Source: Heligmosomoides polygyrus polygyrus (Eukaryota; Nematoda; Chromadorea; Rhabditida; Heligmosomidae). From it: 64,000 nt of DNA. The first letter of the stretch is position 1. Every line of letters starts with the position of its first letter. The stretch is from assembly GCA_947396885.1 (NCBI GenBank), contig OX377204.1, positions 2,232,001 to 2,296,000 of the forward strand, in the 5' to 3' direction. The translations under genes and the position numbers were made by a program. Positions 54,050-64,000 of the stretch are shown in pieces. A model generated the notes under the pieces. That model saw only the letters and a program-made list of their open reading frames with translations. It did not search any database and was not told the DNA's origin.

Positions 54050-54279
54050 TTAAAAGCTTTGTAAAATTATTACGCTTATTGGGGTAGGTGAACTAAGAAA
54101 AGTTGAAAAAAGGTTACCAAATACCAAATTTTTCTTCGACAACTAAATTATTCTAACCGTCTTTTTAAGTCTTTAGTTAAACCTGCTCGAAGGTCACTTC
54201 GATTTGGATAAGTTCGCTTTGATTTCAAATTTCTTAGGCTAGGAGTGCCCAATGCGATTCCAGTTCGACGTGAAAATGG
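54050..54279. repeat. Large AT-rich palindromic element, copy 3 (right part)
   Basis: Right arm only: AAATTTTTCTTCGACAACTA, then AAGTTCGCTTTGATTTCAAA, ending GACGTGAAAATGG. Confidence 0.5.
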
Positions 54280-54542
54280 TACATATGCTCTTACCTACAT
54301 ACTGAACCCGATAGCCTACCACTTAGGGTGTAGAATAAATGAGTTGCACACAAAACGAATCGGACGAGGTCGAGTGCATGGCCCGTCCGGAAAGGATAAC
54401 ACCCTCCACCGCCTCTAGGAATTCTCGGATTCATCAAGCAGTGGGTAAAAGTAGAGATACCACTACCCGCAGTCAAAAGCGGGTTCGTATTCATGACAGC
54501 GATCAAAGGCAAGGCAAAACTAAGCCTCTCGCGAGAACAACT

Positions 54543-54899
54543 GGGCCCGGATTCATTAACGCGCTTACCCATGGGTATGCTGAGTATAGGGGCAGACATA
54601 CCCACGATGTGAACAAACCCACGATTCATGATAAACCTTACCCGCCAAATCGTGGGTGTATCAGTGGATAGAGAAAATCCGCCGATCGTTGTGGGTACAT
54701 CCGTATACCCGCGACTAATTCGCGCCCCATCGGCAAAATGGCGCTCCAGTGAGATCATCTGTTTTAGCGAAAGGCCTAGTTATACCTTACCCTTGATTCC
54801 TTTCGTGAATACGATTCGTAGCCACTACCTATTGCTGGTAGTGGGTATGACTCCCTTACAGTATCACTACCTATACCCATTGCTTGATGAATCCGGGCC
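54543..54899. mobile_element. ~360-bp MITE with GGGCCCGGATTCAT ends, copy 2
   Basis: GGGCCCGGATTCATTAACGC at the left and GATGAATCCGGGCCC at the right. Flanks on both sides (54420-54540 and about 54920-55230) are further inverted or direct copies of its halves, with the motif TACCCA-TGGGTA repeated, so several related insertions are stacked. Confidence 0.6.
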
Positions 54900-55249
54900 C
54901 TGATCTCACTAGAGCGCCATTTTGTCAATGGAGCGAGCAATCCTAGTAGGTATACGGATACCCACGCTGATCGTCGAGTATTTTCGACCCACTGGTATAC
55001 CCCCAATGTGGCGGGGTCTCCGTGATGAGGCCATGGTCGTGGAACGCTCAAATACTCCACAAGGGAAGGAACTTCGGGGTGTGGCTGATCCAACTTACCC
55101 GTTTTGAGATACCTTGCCGGTGTACAACAGGCACCAGCCCGTTTAGTACCGTAGCAGGTAAGGTTTATCATGAATGCCTCATCGTGGGTATGTCTACCCC
55201 TATATTTCGCACGTGTGTAGGCATTGATGAATTCGTTCGCAGATCTTCA

Positions 55250-55935
55250 CGTATCTTCTCCGTAGGTAAATGGCCGTCTCGCCAGGAGTTTTTCCCGGTC
55301 GTCACTCCCCATATCACACATCTGTCGTCATCTCACGCTCACTCTCACACTCACGCACATGTTTCAAATCTGCGAATTCGCTGCAGTCGATGTTGACTCT
55401 ATTGATCGATGGGAGGTTGGTGGCAGTGAGGACGAGAGGGCGAGGAGGACGAGCCGCAGCAGAGGCGGCCGACCGCCGGCAGTCGTCGGCGGGACTCGTG
55501 GAACGCACGCGGAGAGTCCGTCGCTCGTTCCGTCGCACTTCATGCCGCCGCCGCCGCCTCCTTCACGCTGACAGTCAGGGCCTCTCGTTCCGTAGGAGGG
55601 CTCCTCCTCCCCGAAAGTGCTCGTCTTCATCGCGCGAACGGCCCAGGTGTTAAGTAATTTCGCATCTAGAGAGCGATTGGTCCAATTTTCTGAAAACAGC
55701 GCAAAAAAGAGCCCATGGCAACGATAATAGAAACATAAATCTTTTGCTTCCTTAGGACATGTTCTCTTACACTTCAGCTCGATTTTTTCTCTTCTTCCCC
55801 ACGTTATCCCTCTTGTGTCTTCTTCTTCTCGGCTTCTAGATTAGAAATTCCGTTCTAGGATGAAGAGCTTCTTGAGGTGCACCTTTAGGAATGATCAGCA
55901 GGCGTGAGTAACCTGAAGAGCGAATTCTGATGGGC
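55250..55935. other. GC-rich unassigned region
   Basis: CG-rich between 55400 and 55640, with overlapping Arg-rich ORFs in all frames that reflect base composition. Possibly a promoter or first-exon region of an unseen gene. No supported exon. Confidence 0.25.
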
Positions 55936-55939
55936 TCTC

Positions 55940-57080
55940 TACCACTTTTACGTCGAACTCGACACTTTTCAGATCAATATAGGCAATTTTCGCGTCAAAC
56001 TGAACATAGCTTTAAGATTTTGGTACATGTCGCGTAGGTGAGCAGCATTGGTAGGTGGGAGAGCTCCAGCCAATGATAACCAAACCGATCACAGACCGAG
56101 CACATGCCAGCCCATCAGTGGGTACCAACTGTACATGCCCTCCTTGAATGGCCTGCCTATTCAATGCGGTCTGATTGGTTCAGGCGTTTCCACCTACCAA
56201 TGCTGCTCATCTACGCGACATATACCAAGATTTTTGTAATCGAAGCGAACCCTTTCAAATCGAAAAGAGCTTCTTCTACGTTAAACTAAATGCCCTTCAA
56301 AAAGATTAGAATACTTTCCTGTTCAATTTTTTTAGTGTAACTTAGAAATTTTTAGTTCTGCTGCGCGAATTTATTTATTTGAACGTGCAATTAATAGCAA
56401 TTGCACGAAGTGAAAACACGTAACACACAAAAAATCGAGTGTAAGAATTTGATTAAATTTTAAATTTTAAAGAAAAAATTGTAAATAAAATTTGTTTTAA
56501 AAGCAACAAAGTAGCTGTCATTTATCGTATTAAAAAACCAGATCGCGCCATGCACTCGAAAAGCTCATCGCGATCTTTATTGATTGATATATGAATTCAC
56601 ACTTTGATTCTTCAAGCAAGCATCATTTACACTATCAATCAAATAAAAATCGCGATGAGTTTTCGAGTGCATGACGCGATCTGGCCTTTTAATGCTACAA
56701 ATGAAAGCTACTTTATTTGTATTTGTTACATCGTTTGCAGGTGTGAAAGCTCATGCAGACAGAGGTTTTGCCATCAATCAAATAAGACATATCAAATCGA
56801 ATAAAATATATCCATAAAATACATCAAATAATTAAAATCGCGGCGTTTTGATCAAGAGCGTGGCGCGATGTTCTGCTCTGGTACTGAAAAATGGTCAGCG
56901 TCTCTGCCTTTTAAAGCAAGTTTGAAACTGTAATTTTTCCTTAAAAAAACAAGAATTTTATAAATTTTTAAACAATGTGTTCATTTGTTGGATAGATGAA
57001 TTGAAACTTCAAAGAAAGTTGTACTACAAATTTTTCTTGAACAAAAAATTATTCTAACCTTTTTGGGGAGTCTCGAATCC
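55940..57080. repeat. Large AT-rich palindromic element, copy 4
   Basis: Longest copy. It is interrupted by a hAT-like MITE at 56022-56226, and its centre is expanded by an extra internal inverted repeat (GCGATGAG-TTTCGAGTGCATG near 56560 and 56650). Confidence 0.5.
56022..56226. mobile_element. ~200-bp hAT-like MITE, copy 3
   Basis: Inverted ends GGTACATGTCGCGTAGGTGA and complement. AAGATTTT lies on both sides (56014-56021, 56227-56234), an exact 8-bp target duplication as expected of hAT elements. Confidence 0.8.
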
Positions 57081-57940
57081 ATCAAATTCGTCGTGAACAT
57101 TCGTCGTTGTATATATATAGCTCCAAAACTCGCCGCACGACGTTATACTAATGCAGACCGCGTTGAGTGCTCCCGGAACGACTTCTGATCAACAGAGTCT
57201 TCTGAAGGTATCGACGAGGTTTCGGCCGTCGCTCTCTTCGCCACTGCATTTCAAGGAGACCTTCTGCATCGAAAACTGAGGCTCCGCCGTCCGCCCCTGA
57301 ATTTCTAACACATTTGAATTTTAGAATCATTTTTATTAATCTAAAACTATTTGTCGTCTATTGTTCATAGTATTCGAAATTCTGCTCTAGGATGAAACTG
57401 CTTTTCACGTAAATATTGATGATTTGCCTTCAAAACGGCCAACAGGCATCAACAAGCGGGTCTACAAATTCTAAGGGGTTACTTGCAGCTTCAGAACTTC
57501 AGAACTCACATAGCGTCTTTCTAATCAAGGCAAGTCCCTCACCTTTGAAGCGTGCTCCAGGACAAAACACCGTCATGAGAAGCATCGACTTCTAATGGGT
57601 AAAGTCTGACGGAGGGGATTAGGGATTTAGCCTGACACCTTCTTTTCTATTGCGTTTCAAGGGGGCCCTCCTTGTCAAGACTCCACATCGGCAGCCGACG
57701 CTCCGTTCATCTGAATTCTTAGCTCATTTGCATTCTGCATTTGTAGAGGCGTTGTTGTCGTTGCATACCTTACGTCTAGCATCCATTACTAATTCGTCGT
57801 ACAACTTTCTTTGAAGTTGTGATTCATCTACCAATCCAATTCATATATCTATACCAATTAATTACCTATGCCAATTATGTAACTATGCCTAACTTTCCTA
57901 TAACAATTCGGCACTATTGTACTTTAGACTCCAGAGGACG
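57081..57940. other. Unannotated spacer
   Basis: No gene or recognisable repeat that I can support. Confidence 0.3.
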
Positions 57941-57959
57941 AGGAGGAGGTTGAAATACT

Positions 57960-58213
57960 TCGCTTAGGAGGTTTTGATCACGAATCTGACATCTGTTTTT
58001 GAATTTTCGGCCGATTACGGTATGTTACGGTAGATTACGGTAGATACCGGTGACTAAGGCTGCCGAAGTCATAAGCGCCGATGTCGCCCAAACTTCGCCT
58101 AGGGGGCTATTTGGGGTGCCGATTACGAAAATGACATCCGTTTTTCGTTTTACGTTGGAGAACGGTAGGATACGGTAGGTGTGGGTGACTAAGGCTGCCA
58201 AGGTCATGGTCAC
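57960..58213 (-). repeat. STPNSP-type coding-like repeat, inverted copies
   Basis: About one and a half units on the minus strand: NVKRKTDVIFVIGTPNSPLG, then EVWATSALMTSAALVTGIYR. They face the direct array at 58470-59010, with about 255 bp of unique sequence between. Confidence 0.6.
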
Positions 58214-58469
58214 AGATTGCGATCAATCCCATTCTTCTAAGCCATTCCTGGAATTCGGCTTGTCAAAGACGTCCTTCAGCTTGGAGTCGCGCAGTTCTTC
58301 CTGGCGGCGATGGTGGAGCAGTGCCTAGAGGGCCATGATGCTTACATTGCTGTCTCTCGATTAAGCCTTCGCCGATCGAAGAGTTTCCCGCAAAAAATGG
58401 TTTCCCGGTGAATTTTCAGGCGATCGCTGCGGGACCGCCTGCATGCTGTGCTCACTCGTAACACCACAG

Positions 58470-59010
58470 ATAACCCCTACAGCCGAAGTTCGGGTGAAAT
58501 CAGTGATTGTGACTTCGACAGCCTTAGTCACCGGTACCTACCGTAATCTACCGTACTCCAGCGCAAAACGAAAATCGGATGTCAGATTCGTGATCAGCAC
58601 CCCAAATAGCCCCCTAGGCGAAGTTTAGGCGACATCGGTGATTGTGATTTCGAGAGCCTTAGTCACCGGTATCTACCGTAATCTACCGTACTCCGGCGTA
58701 AAACGAAAAACGGGTGCCAGATTCGTGATCAGCACCCCAAATAGTCCCCTAGGCGAAGTTTGGGCGAAATCGGTGATTATGACTTCGACAGCCTTAGTCA
58801 CCGGTACCTACCGTAATCTACCGTACTCCGGCGTAAAACGAAAAACGGGTGCCAGATTCGTGATCAGCACCCCAAATAGTCCCCTAGGCGAAGTTTGGGC
58901 GAAATCGGTGATTATGACTTCGACAGCCTTAGTCACCGGTACCTACCGTAATCTACCGTACTCCAGCGTAAAACGAAAACCGTATGTCGGATTCGTGATC
59001 AGCACCCCAA
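58470..59010 (+). repeat. 135-bp tandem repeat with continuous reading frame
   Basis: Four units of 135 bp (45 codons). Each reads SALVTGTYRNLPYS-VKRK, then RFVISTPNSPLGEVWAKSVI. The last three units share one frame (58638-59081). The unit length is a multiple of three and the peptide is conserved, but there is no start region, and isolated copies elsewhere (6556-6679) suggest a dispersed repeat. Function is unknown. Confidence 0.6.
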
Positions 59011-59029
59011 ATAAACACTGTGTGAACAC

Positions 59030-59641
59030 TTTTTTGAAAATTTACAAAAACTCTTATTTTTGGAGAAAAATGATGATTTAAAGCCTGTTTAAAAGAGCAC
59101 GAAGGCCGCCATTTTTCATTACCAAAACAGAGATTGTGCCATGCCCTCGTTCAAAACTTCGAGCTTTTTATTCGATTGATAGGAAAATTTGTACTTGCAG
59201 GGAGTTTCATGGCTGTAAATGGTACAACATAAACAATTGTAAAAACCACACATGCTGCATCCATGCAGGTAGAATTTACATTATCAATCAAACAAACACT
59301 GCGACAGGCTTTTCGAGGGCATGGCGCGATCCAGCTTTTTTATGTGCTACACGGTTGCCTTGTTGCTCTTCAAAACAAAATTCAATTTATTATTTTTTCT
59401 CAAAAAATAAAATTTTCATAAAATTATTGCACATCTTGGAGCAGGTGAGCTAAAAAATTTCAGAGGTTGTTCTGTCAAATTTTTCTTGAACAATAAATTT
59501 TTCTAACTAGGTGAGTCTGTAGTTTAACCAGCATGAAGGTCATCTCGATTTGGAAGAGTTCGCTTTGATTTCAAAAGTCTTAGACTGGATTAGAAGAGTG
59601 TCCAGTTTGATTTGAAAGTGTCGAGCGCGACGTGAAAATGG
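59030..59641. repeat. Large AT-rich palindromic element, copy 5
   Basis: It follows the tandem array directly and ends GACGTGAAAATGG. The left outer arm is missing, apparently replaced by the array. Confidence 0.5.
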
Positions 59642-60400
59642 AAAAGACAGCATCGCCTGTTAAAATAGTCTGACGTCTGTTAGCCTCATTGACGATTATG
59701 TTCGTGAATGCCGCCGTTACTTGTCACGTCGTCTTTTCTGACAGTAATCCTCCTCGCTGCCCACTTTTCTTGTCGCTCATGTTTTCGTTGTAACTAAGTT
59801 CCACCACTGGTCGAGTTTACCGAAACCTTTGTCACTTCGATGAACTCAGGCGATGACAGGTGATCCATGCGGCAAAAACGAACCTGTTGCCGTTGTTTTC
59901 GGTACGATACGGTATCTGTAGAACGAATATGTATGAAGTGGAGAGGCACCGCCGCACTCCTTCGTCATCATCTCAGCCTGTGGGAACAGAGGCGCACTGG
60001 CGTTCCGAGACCACGTCTTCCACCGGAGGAGAGAGGAGAGTGGAGGAGCAGAGAGCACGTCAACGAGGCGGTTTGTCCACTTGGCATGTGTTTGCTGGTT
60101 TTTGCTCACACACGGCTTTTTGCGCTGCACAGGTGGTGATGTAAAGTGTGCGGTCGCCAGCTTTTACATACAATATCACCTATCTCATTCTCACTCTACG
60201 CTGATGAGACCTTGCCATTCTGTTGTTCTCGTTCTTCTTCGAAATCTTCCATGTCCTTCAATAGCCCAGCTCTCCGTAGCTTTGGCCGACTCTTCTGGCA
60301 GAAGTCTCTGCTCTTTTTAAGATAAATGGAGGGTGTTGTTCAACTACGTCCGACTGCTGGTCATAAATTCGTAGGATTTTTCTATTGCACTATTCAATTC
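59642..60400. other. Unannotated spacer
   Basis: Overlapping ORFs of ~90 codons in three frames near 59846-60144 show no motif and probably reflect composition. Confidence 0.25.
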
Positions 60401-60675
60401 GGGTGCGTGTAGCGCAGTCGGAGGCGGTGCGGGCTGTCGTCTGCACACGATACTAGGATACCAGCCTTCCATCCCTACGGGATCACTGAATTGGTACCAG
60501 ACTTGTCTGGGAAGGACAAAGCACTGACTTGTCCATCACTGTCCAATGCAAGTCAGGTTTTGTTTGTATAGCCAAATACGCATTCAAATCACCTCCACGA
60601 CATCCCGTGGAAATAGAATGCGTGGCGCATCCTAAAAGGGACTGAGTGGCGCCGTCATTTGTCCCTATCCTTATC
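60401..60675 (+). mobile_element. tRNA-derived SINE, copy 23
   Basis: The head A box is perfect (TAGCGCAGTCGG) but the B-box region has a deletion of about 40 bp. A duplicated GCAAGTCAG motif occurs near 60550. Confidence 0.75.
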
Positions 60676-60699
60676 ATTCAACTCGTTTTTTTACACTTA

Positions 60700-60935
60700 T
60701 TTCTCAAACCTTCTCTTACTTCTCACCTTCGCCTATCCATATAGACTCATTATTTTTCATTATACTTTAATTCGTTTTCTCCACTCTTTCATTTCCTAGT
60801 ATAAATTTCTATCTATTTTTATATAGACAAAAATTAAAGAAAAATTAAAGACATCATAATGTCTACATGCTCCTCTTTCTCTGTGAAGTAAGTAACACAA
60901 AGGTTCGCCTCAAGGCAGTGGTGAAAGGAATCGTT
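60700..60935. repeat. AT-rich tract followed by hairpin motif, copy 3
   Basis: TGCTCCTCTTTCTCTGTGAA, then AAAGGTTCGCCTCAAGGCAG and TGGTGAAAGGA, after an A/T-rich run. More diverged than copies 1 and 2. Confidence 0.4.
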
Positions 60936-61287
60936 TGCATTAATCTTTCTTCTTTCGTAATTATAATACTCTATGAAATTCCTGTTTTCTCTTCTTTTAC
61001 ATTAAATTTCTCCTCAGGGCATGGCACCTGTTCTGCTTTGCACCAGCTCCTAAGCAGGTTAGTTGAACCCAATGAAGCCACAAGGAAGGCGAACGCACGG
61101 CGCAACCGAGCGATCAGTCAGTTACCTCCTATCTTTACCAGGGTTTCTCGTTTCTCGCTTTCTTTCTGAATTTTTTCATTCATTAACCTTCTTTTTTAGC
61201 ATCTGCTCGTTCCTCATCCTCAAATTGTAGGATGATTTTTGGAAGTTAGTCTTGATATTAGCTATGCAATAAGATAAGCCTTAGCGC

Positions 61288-61560
61288 GTATCAATCCCTT
61301 TGAGGGATTAGCCACGCATTATGCATGCACATGATAGTAATAGCCTATACAAATGATATTCTGGAACCGACCTAGATACCTGTGCAGTTGCTCTGCTCCA
61401 ATTATGAGAATGAAATTAGGATTTTCCTTTTCCCAGAAAAGCCAGGTGCCAATTTACTGACCCCAGAGGGATGAACGCTTGATGAGGATTGGTGGAACTG
61501 AACTCTCAATCGATTCAAGGTGCTGACGAGAGCTGCCGCCTCCTTAATCGCCTTAGTCTT
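61288..61560 (-). mobile_element. tRNA-derived SINE, copy 24 (very old)
   Basis: Recognised from TGAGGGATTAGCCACGCATT and the CTGACCCCAGAGGGATG block. The head is nearly unrecognisable. Confidence 0.5.
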
Positions 61561-61840
61561 TTCTGTTCCTTCTTTTATCATTTGTCATAGTTTCCAATCA
61601 TTTCGACATTTCTGAAACTTTGCCTGAAAATCTAGCTTAGCGGGGCACGAGGGGTGGACGATTTGTTTGGCCTAGTGGGTCCACACATGAGAGTCGAACC
61701 TTCTTCACATGTTTTTCTCATTCTACTTTCTCACATTTCCTTCCGTTATTGATCCACTTCGCTGTACATAGCTCTGAAGCTTTTTGTGCCTAACCACTGA
61801 TGTGCCATTTTTATTCAATTATATGGTCCTGCGCCCATGA

Positions 61841-62070
61841 GCGCGTGTATGTGTATGTAGCACAGTTGAGGATGTACCGGGTGTCTCGTGCACCCGATAC
61901 AAGGTTCATGGCTCACCATAAGCTTGACCAGGCGTTCTGTTCAGAGCGTTACTGAATTGGTATCATTATCTTTATCTTCGAAGACGCAGGTCACGCCCAC
62001 ACACGAAACATAGCACTAGAGAACTCCCGCAGAAGTACAGCATAGTGGTGTAGTAAACAAAAGGAACGGA
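61841..62070 (+). mobile_element. tRNA-derived SINE, copy 25 (very old)
   Basis: Head TAGCACAGTTGAGGATG with TGTCTCGTGCACCCGATACA is clear; body and tail are strongly diverged. Confidence 0.55.
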
Positions 62071-62228
62071 AATTAAACTATTAAAATGAAGAGCGCATTC
62101 ATCAGGGAACTCCTATGTGTCTACAATACGAAATCAGTTTTTTAAGGCAGGAATCGGTAGAGAGAAAATGTTCTCATGAAGGAGCTTGTTGAATGACGGA
62201 CACATTCTTATGGGAAAGCTTTCATGTC

Positions 62229-62374
62229 GAACATACATTTGGATCCGATCAAAAATCTTTGGATAATTGGATGACTCGAATAAAGCTCATCTCGCGGACC
62301 CGGATTTTTGGATAATTCGGAGCAGAATATCAGAATCGGAAATCCGAAAATGAATTCATTCGGTTCCAATGTAT
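62229..62374. mobile_element. Hairpin MITE with internal tandem repeat, copy 2
   Basis: Same ends as 3870-4246 (ACATTTGGATCCGA and TTCCAATGT) but only one or two internal units. Confidence 0.55.
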
Positions 62375-63147
62375 GATGATGAACCAGTAACCTACTGGCT
62401 GGAACACTCAGTTGAGCATTTGCTCATCTAGTTCTAGAAGGCGCTAGGTTTAAAATTTCCCAAGAATTCAGCCTAGTTCTATGTATCTGTAATCACCTTG
62501 AATACCATCAGGATAATATGTCTAGCTCTCCTGCTTTGCAGACTAGACGGTCCAAGTACTTTTCGCATACTTTTCTATTGAGAATAAGCAGGAAACCTAT
62601 GTGGACCTGTACAGCGCATAAGAGCCTTAGGAGTGAAGTTGTTCTGAACGCTGTCAATGGAGCACTTTCATCGGAAGAAGACTTGTCTGCAAAGAATAAA
62701 ACTCATGACCAGGTTAGGTGCTGATCCAGAATGCCTGCAAGAAAGCACTGCATTTTCTATTTGATTGACTACGACTCCGTTCTATCGCGAAAATCTTCCG
62801 TAACCGTTTGTTACTTAGCATCTCTTCCTTTCCGCCTATTCACTTTTCCTTCCTAACTCTGTCCATCTACAGCGGATTCACAGCTAGTTTTGGCGTCTGT
62901 CCATTGTATCTCTGTTTCTCAGCAATGTCGTATCAGTTTTGGTTTACATGTCGTTTTTGTGTGTCGTTTTTCCCCTCCTATTTGAGCGCCTTCGAACTTC
63001 CTCCGTCCTCCGTTTCTTCTCCTTCCCTGCTTTCCAGCAAATCACGGCTGCGCACCGTTCTTGCGTGTTGCGCGACTGGCTGGTCAGTCGTTGTGGTGAT
63101 GGTCATCTCCCACCCCTTATTAACTGAAATGACGAGTGCAGCGTATT
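62375..63147. other. Unannotated spacer
   Basis: A 137-codon hydrophobic ORF at 62808-63221 arises from pyrimidine-rich DNA. I see no domain or splice structure that supports a gene. Confidence 0.25.
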
Positions 63148-63250
63148 ATTTGTTTATTTATTTATTTGTGCACCGCAAGGTGCGCTTACAGAGGAGCCAT
63201 AAGCAAGTACAAATTGTCTGAGACCCGCAATTCACAAACACGTAGTTGAT
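63148..63250 (-). repeat. Possible LINE 3' end
   Basis: On the minus strand the segment ends in (AAATA)n after a GTGCACCGCAAGGTGCG-type sequence. The tail resembles those of the LINE fragments at 20341 and 27440. No coding sequence is left. Confidence 0.3.
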
Positions 63251-63387
63251 TTTTTTAAACCAGATCTAAGAATTAAAACGAAGCATTGGTTATCTACCAG
63301 GTTCGACCCTCGATGAATCTCGGCATTGATCGTTGTCCAATCGTTTAACGTGTTGTTGAACTCGAAACCGAGATAGTACACGCTTTA

Positions 63388-63520
63388 TTGACGTTCAATG
63401 TTTCGGCGATGCCGCCTTCTTCAGAGCCTCAAACTTGGGTAATTAAACCATGGGCTATTAGTTTATTTACCCAAATTTGAGACATTGAAGAAGGCGACAT
63501 TGCCGAAACGTTGGTCGTCA
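63388..63520. repeat. Palindromic repeat with head-to-head SL1 copies and hammerhead-like arms
   Basis: Bases 63428-63449 are an exact 22-nt SL1 spliced leader on the minus strand. Bases 63460-63481 match SL1 at 19 of 22 positions on the plus strand. The two are head to head with a 10-nt centre. Two bases after each SL1 copy comes a hammerhead-like sequence. Minus arm: CTGAAGA (63424-63418), a GGCG-GCAT-CGCC stem, GAAAC (63404-63400), GTC (63392-63390). Plus arm: TTGAAGA, GGC/GCC stem, GAAACG, GTC ending at 63519. An SL RNA gene is excluded because SL1 is not followed by a GT donor. Confidence 0.7.
63428..63449 (-). other. Exact SL1 spliced-leader sequence
   Basis: Reads GGTTTAATTACCC then AAGTTTGAG, identical to the leader trans-spliced to mRNAs in most nematodes. 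The next bases are GCTCTGAAG, as expected of a leader already joined to a downstream exon. Confidence 0.9.
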
Positions 63521-64000
63521 GCGAAAAAAGGAAAATTTTAATGAAATTTCGTCAACTTTTTGCAGTGAGCGGGTCACGCTAGGCTAGGGATAACATTGCT
63601 CTTCACGAGCACTGCACATGCGTGAATAATCCAAGCATGGACTTTCAGCGGGTTAGGTTTCCTATCCCAAACAAGGTCCTATGAGCAAAAAAATGACTTA
63701 CTTGATTTACAAGGACAGAATAATTTACGGACCTGTCCTATTCCGGGGGGGGGGCAGCCGTAAGCCATTTACGGGTGCAATTCCGTACCTCGAATCTAAT
63801 CAGAGCAGCCGAAGCTCCAGTAGAAACTCAAGGGTGGGAATATAGATAGAGATCACTATATGACCTCACCCTCCAATTAGGATAGATACTATCTTACTAC
63901 TATTGAGTGCACTTTTTGTAATGCAGTGTGATCAGCAAGCGTAAGGACGGGTTCCGAACAGAATCGCTGAATTAACGCTGAAAATTGCTCGAGAATGACG
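63521..64000. other. Unannotated window end
   Basis: No gene, RNA or recognisable repeat seen. Confidence 0.3.

Noticed and set aside
55270..55653. Arg-rich ORF of 127 codons
   Set aside because: CG-rich DNA gives long ORFs in several overlapping frames; none has motif or splice support.
60868..60935. Hammerhead ribozyme at the TCTGAAGGCAGTGGCGAAACGA-type motif (also 35205 and 50095)
   Set aside because: The core ends in GG instead of GA, and the flanks pair across the motif in a way that does not give hammerhead topology.
62808..63221. 137-codon hydrophobic ORF, possible membrane protein
   Set aside because: Pyrimidine-rich composition explains it; the end runs into a (TTTA)n tail and no splice or motif support exists.
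63428..63449. SL1 RNA gene
   Set aside because: No GT donor after the leader and no Sm-site region; the downstream sequence is hammerhead-like.

Overview
The window is nuclear DNA from a nematode, most likely a strongylid parasite of the hookworm type. Direct evidence is an exact 22-nt SL1 spliced-leader sequence at 63428-63449 (inside a palindromic repeat, not an SL RNA gene). It is supported by two spliced genes for CAP/SCP-TAPS (ASP-like) secreted proteins, by CR1-like and RTE-like LINE fragments, and by mariner and Tc1 remnants. The lack of operons and the short GT-AG introns agree with this. The species call is inference.

Gene content is low. Two intact nine-exon genes lie on the minus strand at 19278-22251 and 26073-29723. 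Each encodes a signal peptide, a Ser/Thr/Ala-rich mucin-like segment and one CAP domain. I rebuilt both by hand; every splice junction keeps the frame and uses GT-AG. They belong to a tandem segmental duplication (about 16852-22730 and 22786-30190) that also copies a LINE fragment and a tRNA-like foldback in intron 5. A third minus-strand gene, of unknown family and with one apparent frameshift, is at 35302-35919. A few other stretches (10983-11417, 47783-48180) are only candidate exons.

The rest is mostly repeats. A tRNA-derived SINE of about 290 bp occurs about 25 times in both orientations. 0-10 kb: the right arm of a long-TIR mariner-like element, a 1.4-kb foldback, an RTE fragment, tandem coding-like units, and a CR1-like LINE inserted into the RT domain of an older LINE. 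10-16 kb: SINEs, a tRNA-like palindrome and TWA-target MITEs. 16-30 kb: a Tc1-like pseudogene and the duplication, with a nested 1.93-kb insertion present in only one paralog. 30-43 kb: a long-TIR mariner-like element, the unknown gene, back-to-back MITEs and a 1.26-kb mariner with a decayed transposase. 43-64 kb: SINEs, a 42-bp minisatellite element, a cluster of large AT-rich palindromes, a 135-bp coding-like tandem repeat, and an inverted SL1 pair flanked by hammerhead-like motifs.

Because the duplication supplies filled and empty sites, the boundaries and target duplications of several elements can be read directly. The part I consider most likely to be undescribed is the SL1/hammerhead-like palindrome, followed by the foldbacks that carry paired Pol III-type (A/B box) modules.
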